From positions 1 to 33,090 of IMG/VR virus record IMGVR_UViG_3300049442_000202: a stretch of 33,090 bases of DNA; one strand, written 5' to 3'. How positions within the stretch are numbered: the first letter of the stretch is position 1; every line of letters starts with the position of its first letter. This stretch comes from a virus. The translations under genes and the position numbers were made by a program. The notes under the pieces were generated by a model. The model saw only the letters and a list, made by a program, of their open reading frames with translations. It was not told where the DNA came from and made no database searches. Positions 31,559-33,090 of this stretch are shown here, piece by piece.

Positions 31559-31787
31559 GCAGCACCCATCCCATCTCCTCTGCCGTGCGCATCAGTTCGG
31601 CCTTGATGTGATCGATCTGGGTGAGCTGCCGCTGGTAGTCGGTCAGCGGCAGGCCCTCCTGCTTGGCGAGATACCGTCGGTGGATCAGCTCTCCGTGGGC
31701 CCTCCAGGCCCAGTCCCAAACGAGACGGGCCTGGGGTTCCCTGAGCCTGATCCGGCCCGACGGTTCAGCCGTACCCGTTGCCTTCAT
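31485..31787 (-). CDS. Unknown helical protein
   Basis: 100 residues from ATG 31787, inside the last 23 bases of the ERF gene. Not recognised. The core is helical and charged (WRAHGELIHRRYLAKQEG, QLTQIDHIKAELMRTAEEMG), ending in a Pro/Gly-rich tail that overlaps the winged-helix gene. Ribosome site weak, so translation is probably coupled to the ERF gene. A partner of the recombinase is possible only by position. Confidence 0.65.
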   Translation of the reverse strand: MKATGTAEPSGRIRLREPQARLVWDWAWRAHGELIHRRYLAKQEGLPLTDYQRQLTQIDHIKAELMRTAEEMGWVLHEYGEPHPEGPGAVGPAAEREQLG

Positions 31788-32682
31788 TGCGCATCTGTAC
31801 GTCAACTTCGGCGTGACGGAGATCCAGGTACTGGATCAGTTTGCTGGCGTCGTCGGGCTCGATCTCACGCAGCGCGGCGAGGATGGTCTCGGACTGCTTC
31901 GTCTCGTCGTCGGGGAGCACGATCTCGATACCCAGCTCGGAGTTGATCATCTCGACCACCTCCGTTCGGCTCATGTCCAGCTCCTTGCTGGCCTCAGCGA
32001 TCTTTCGCAGCTGTACCGGCGATGCCTTCGTGGAGTGCGCACCGCGCGTGACGTTGCCGCGGGTGCCGGTTGAGACGCGCGGAGCCTGGCGGGGGCCCGA
32101 CGATGCGGTGCGCTCATCGACCCGGGTGTCCGACTCGGGATCGTCGCCGGTCTCGATCTTGAACAGCTTCATCAGGGCGTACTTCTGGCTGCCGGTGATG
32201 GCCTTGTACACGCCCTTGTCGCCCTTGTCCGCGCCGTGGCCCGGCATCCGGAACGAGAACGACTCCTTCCCGTCGGACACGGTGTACTTGATGATGACCT
32301 CGGTGATCGGGTTCTCCGTGTCCTGGCGGTAGAGCTTCACCTTCACCACGTCGGGGATGATCGCGATGCCCGCAGCGGACAGGTATTGGCGAACCGCCCC
32401 GACGAGGTCGCCCTCTGTCACGTAGTGGTACTTGTGGAAGGCGTTGTAGCCCTTCTTGGGGATTGTCCCGACGTGGCCGGTGATGCGGGCAATCTTCTGC
32501 TGGAGGGTGAGGCCCTCCCAATCCTCGTTGAAGATCTGCAGGCTGGCGGCGACGAGATCCGTCTCGTGGCTCATTCCCGCTGGTGCTTCGATGGTTTCGA
32601 CCTCTTCCAGGTCAGCTCCGGGTGCTGGGCTCGGGTCTGGTCTGGTCGTCACTGGTGTCGAGGTCGTTCCGGCTCTGGTCAT
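31765..32682 (-). CDS. erf: ERF-family single-strand annealing protein
   Basis: 305 residues from ATG 32682, with AAGGAG 6 bases upstream. Residues about 45-190 are the ERF domain: LTLQQKIARITGHVGTIPKK, then YNAFHKYHYVTEGDLV, and the C-terminal signature GDKGVYKAITGSQKYALMK with TGDDPESD. ERF proteins anneal complementary single strands during phage recombination and genome circularisation or repair. A Thr/Ser/Arg-rich linker leads to a helical C-terminal domain (about 226-300; VQLRKIAEASKELDMSRTEV) that may bind DNA or partner proteins. No exonuclease partner is in the window; RusA is encoded 2.7 kb further along the same strand. Confidence 0.92.
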   Translation of the reverse strand: MTRAGTTSTPVTTRPDPSPAPGADLEEVETIEAPAGMSHETDLVAASLQIFNEDWEGLTLQQKIARITGHVGTIPKKGYNAFHKYHYVTEGDLVGAVRQYLSAAGIAIIPDVVKVKLYRQDTENPITEVIIKYTVSDGKESFSFRMPGHGADKGDKGVYKAITGSQKYALMKLFKIETGDDPESDTRVDERTASSGPRQAPRVSTGTRGNVTRGAHSTKASPVQLRKIAEASKELDMSRTEVVEMINSELGIEIVLPDDETKQSETILAALREIEPDDASKLIQYLDLRHAEVDVQMRNEGNGYG

Positions 32683-32695
32683 TGAGGCTCCTTTG

Positions 32696-33090
32696 TCACG
32701 CCAACGAGCAGTTGACGAAGGTCACGCCCGGAGGGTTCGCGCCCATGGCGCTGTAGAACCCGCCCGAGTTGGTTGACACGATGTCCTTGAACACGATGTT
32801 GCTCGCGCCGACGGACTCGAAGCGGATGGCGAGACCGTTGGCGTTGGTGATCGTGGCGCCGTCAAACAGCCAGTCATGGACGGGCGGCACCCACAGGATG
32901 ATCGCCTGCTGAACGGTCGGCTCTCCTCTTCCCCGGTTGCCGACGTACTTGAGGCGTCGGATGGTGACGTTGTAGGCGTTGACGAGGCCGTTGTCGGCGT
33001 GATCCATGTGGACGGCCGAGGCGAGGCCCATGGCCGCTGACGCATCCACGTCGAGGTCCTCGATCAGGATGTCGTGGCAGCCGCCGCGAG
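32696..33090 (-). CDS. Beta-helix protein, 5' partial, on the recombination-gene strand
   Basis: Open from the window edge to TGA at 32696-32698, 130 residues visible; the start lies outside the window. Repeating rungs with Asn/Val/Ile ladders are seen: HDILIEDLDVDAS, VNAYNVTIRRLKYVGNRG, LFDGATITNANGLAIRFESV and SNIVFKDIVSTNSGGFYSAM. This is the pattern of right-handed parallel beta-helices such as pectate-lyase-like folds. It ends VTFVNCSLA. Unlike the other beta-helix genes it is not on the late strand, and it lies only 13 bases upstream of the ERF start. It might be a spike, a depolymerase or an unrelated beta-helix enzyme. Confidence 0.78.
   Translation of the reverse strand, partial: RGGCHDILIEDLDVDASAAMGLASAVHMDHADNGLVNAYNVTIRRLKYVGNRGRGEPTVQQAIILWVPPVHDWLFDGATITNANGLAIRFESVGASNIVFKDIVSTNSGGFYSAMGANPPGVTFVNCSLA

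Overview
The window is part of a double-stranded DNA bacteriophage genome. It shows a siphovirus-type virion: an HK97-type prohead protease and capsid protein, head-tail joining proteins, a major tail protein, a frameshifted tail assembly chaperone, and a very long tape measure gene. High GC, AGGAGG-type ribosome binding sites, frequent GTG starts, ATGA/GTGA overlaps and the TTGTCCACA-type DnaA box all point to an actinobacterial host. No host gene, integrase, portal or terminase is present, so both ends of the genome lie outside the window.

Plus strand, 1-27.5 kb (late genes). The first 3.5 kb holds virion-surface genes in an unusual place, before the capsid: the end of a protein made almost wholly of tandem repeats (exact periods of 20, then 14, then 9 residues), a BppU-like protein, a beta-helix tailspike-like protein and a glycosyltransferase. 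Then come prohead protease, major capsid protein, a terminator, four connector or completion genes, major tail protein, a small unknown gene, the tail assembly chaperone with a G_GGA_AAC -1 slippery site, and the 1867-residue tape measure gene. Tail-tip and fibre genes follow: a lectin-like protein, two large paralogous hub-like proteins (the second ending in a beta-helix), and two proteins carrying the same 14-residue FTADAV-type repeat seen at the left end. A lysis cassette closes the strand: endolysin (C39-like peptidase plus SH3), a holin-like protein, a zinc ribbon, two further membrane proteins, and a small membrane protein encoded antisense to a minus-strand gene.

Minus strand, 33.1-27.0 kb (probable early genes). 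Reading right to left: a partial beta-helix protein, an ERF single-strand annealing protein, an unknown helical protein, a winged-helix/zinc-ribbon protein, a small Cys-pair protein and a small membrane protein. A 440-base non-coding stretch follows, with two DnaA-box-like sites, a promoter candidate and a strong hairpin. Next come a Cys-rich protein, two tandem HNH proteins, a RusA resolvase, a SLOG-like nucleotide-binding protein, a 43-residue membrane protein, a possible helix-turn-helix protein and a secreted double-psi beta-barrel protein. ERF, RusA and HNH genes suggest recombination-linked replication and headful or cos-type DNA processing.

The two strands converge at 26991/26992 with no bases between the stop codons. 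The plus-strand transcript appears to run on for about 600 bases through the antisense gene to a canonical intrinsic terminator at 27550-27594. The least explained features are the repeat family shared by several virion genes and this nested antisense gene with its terminator.
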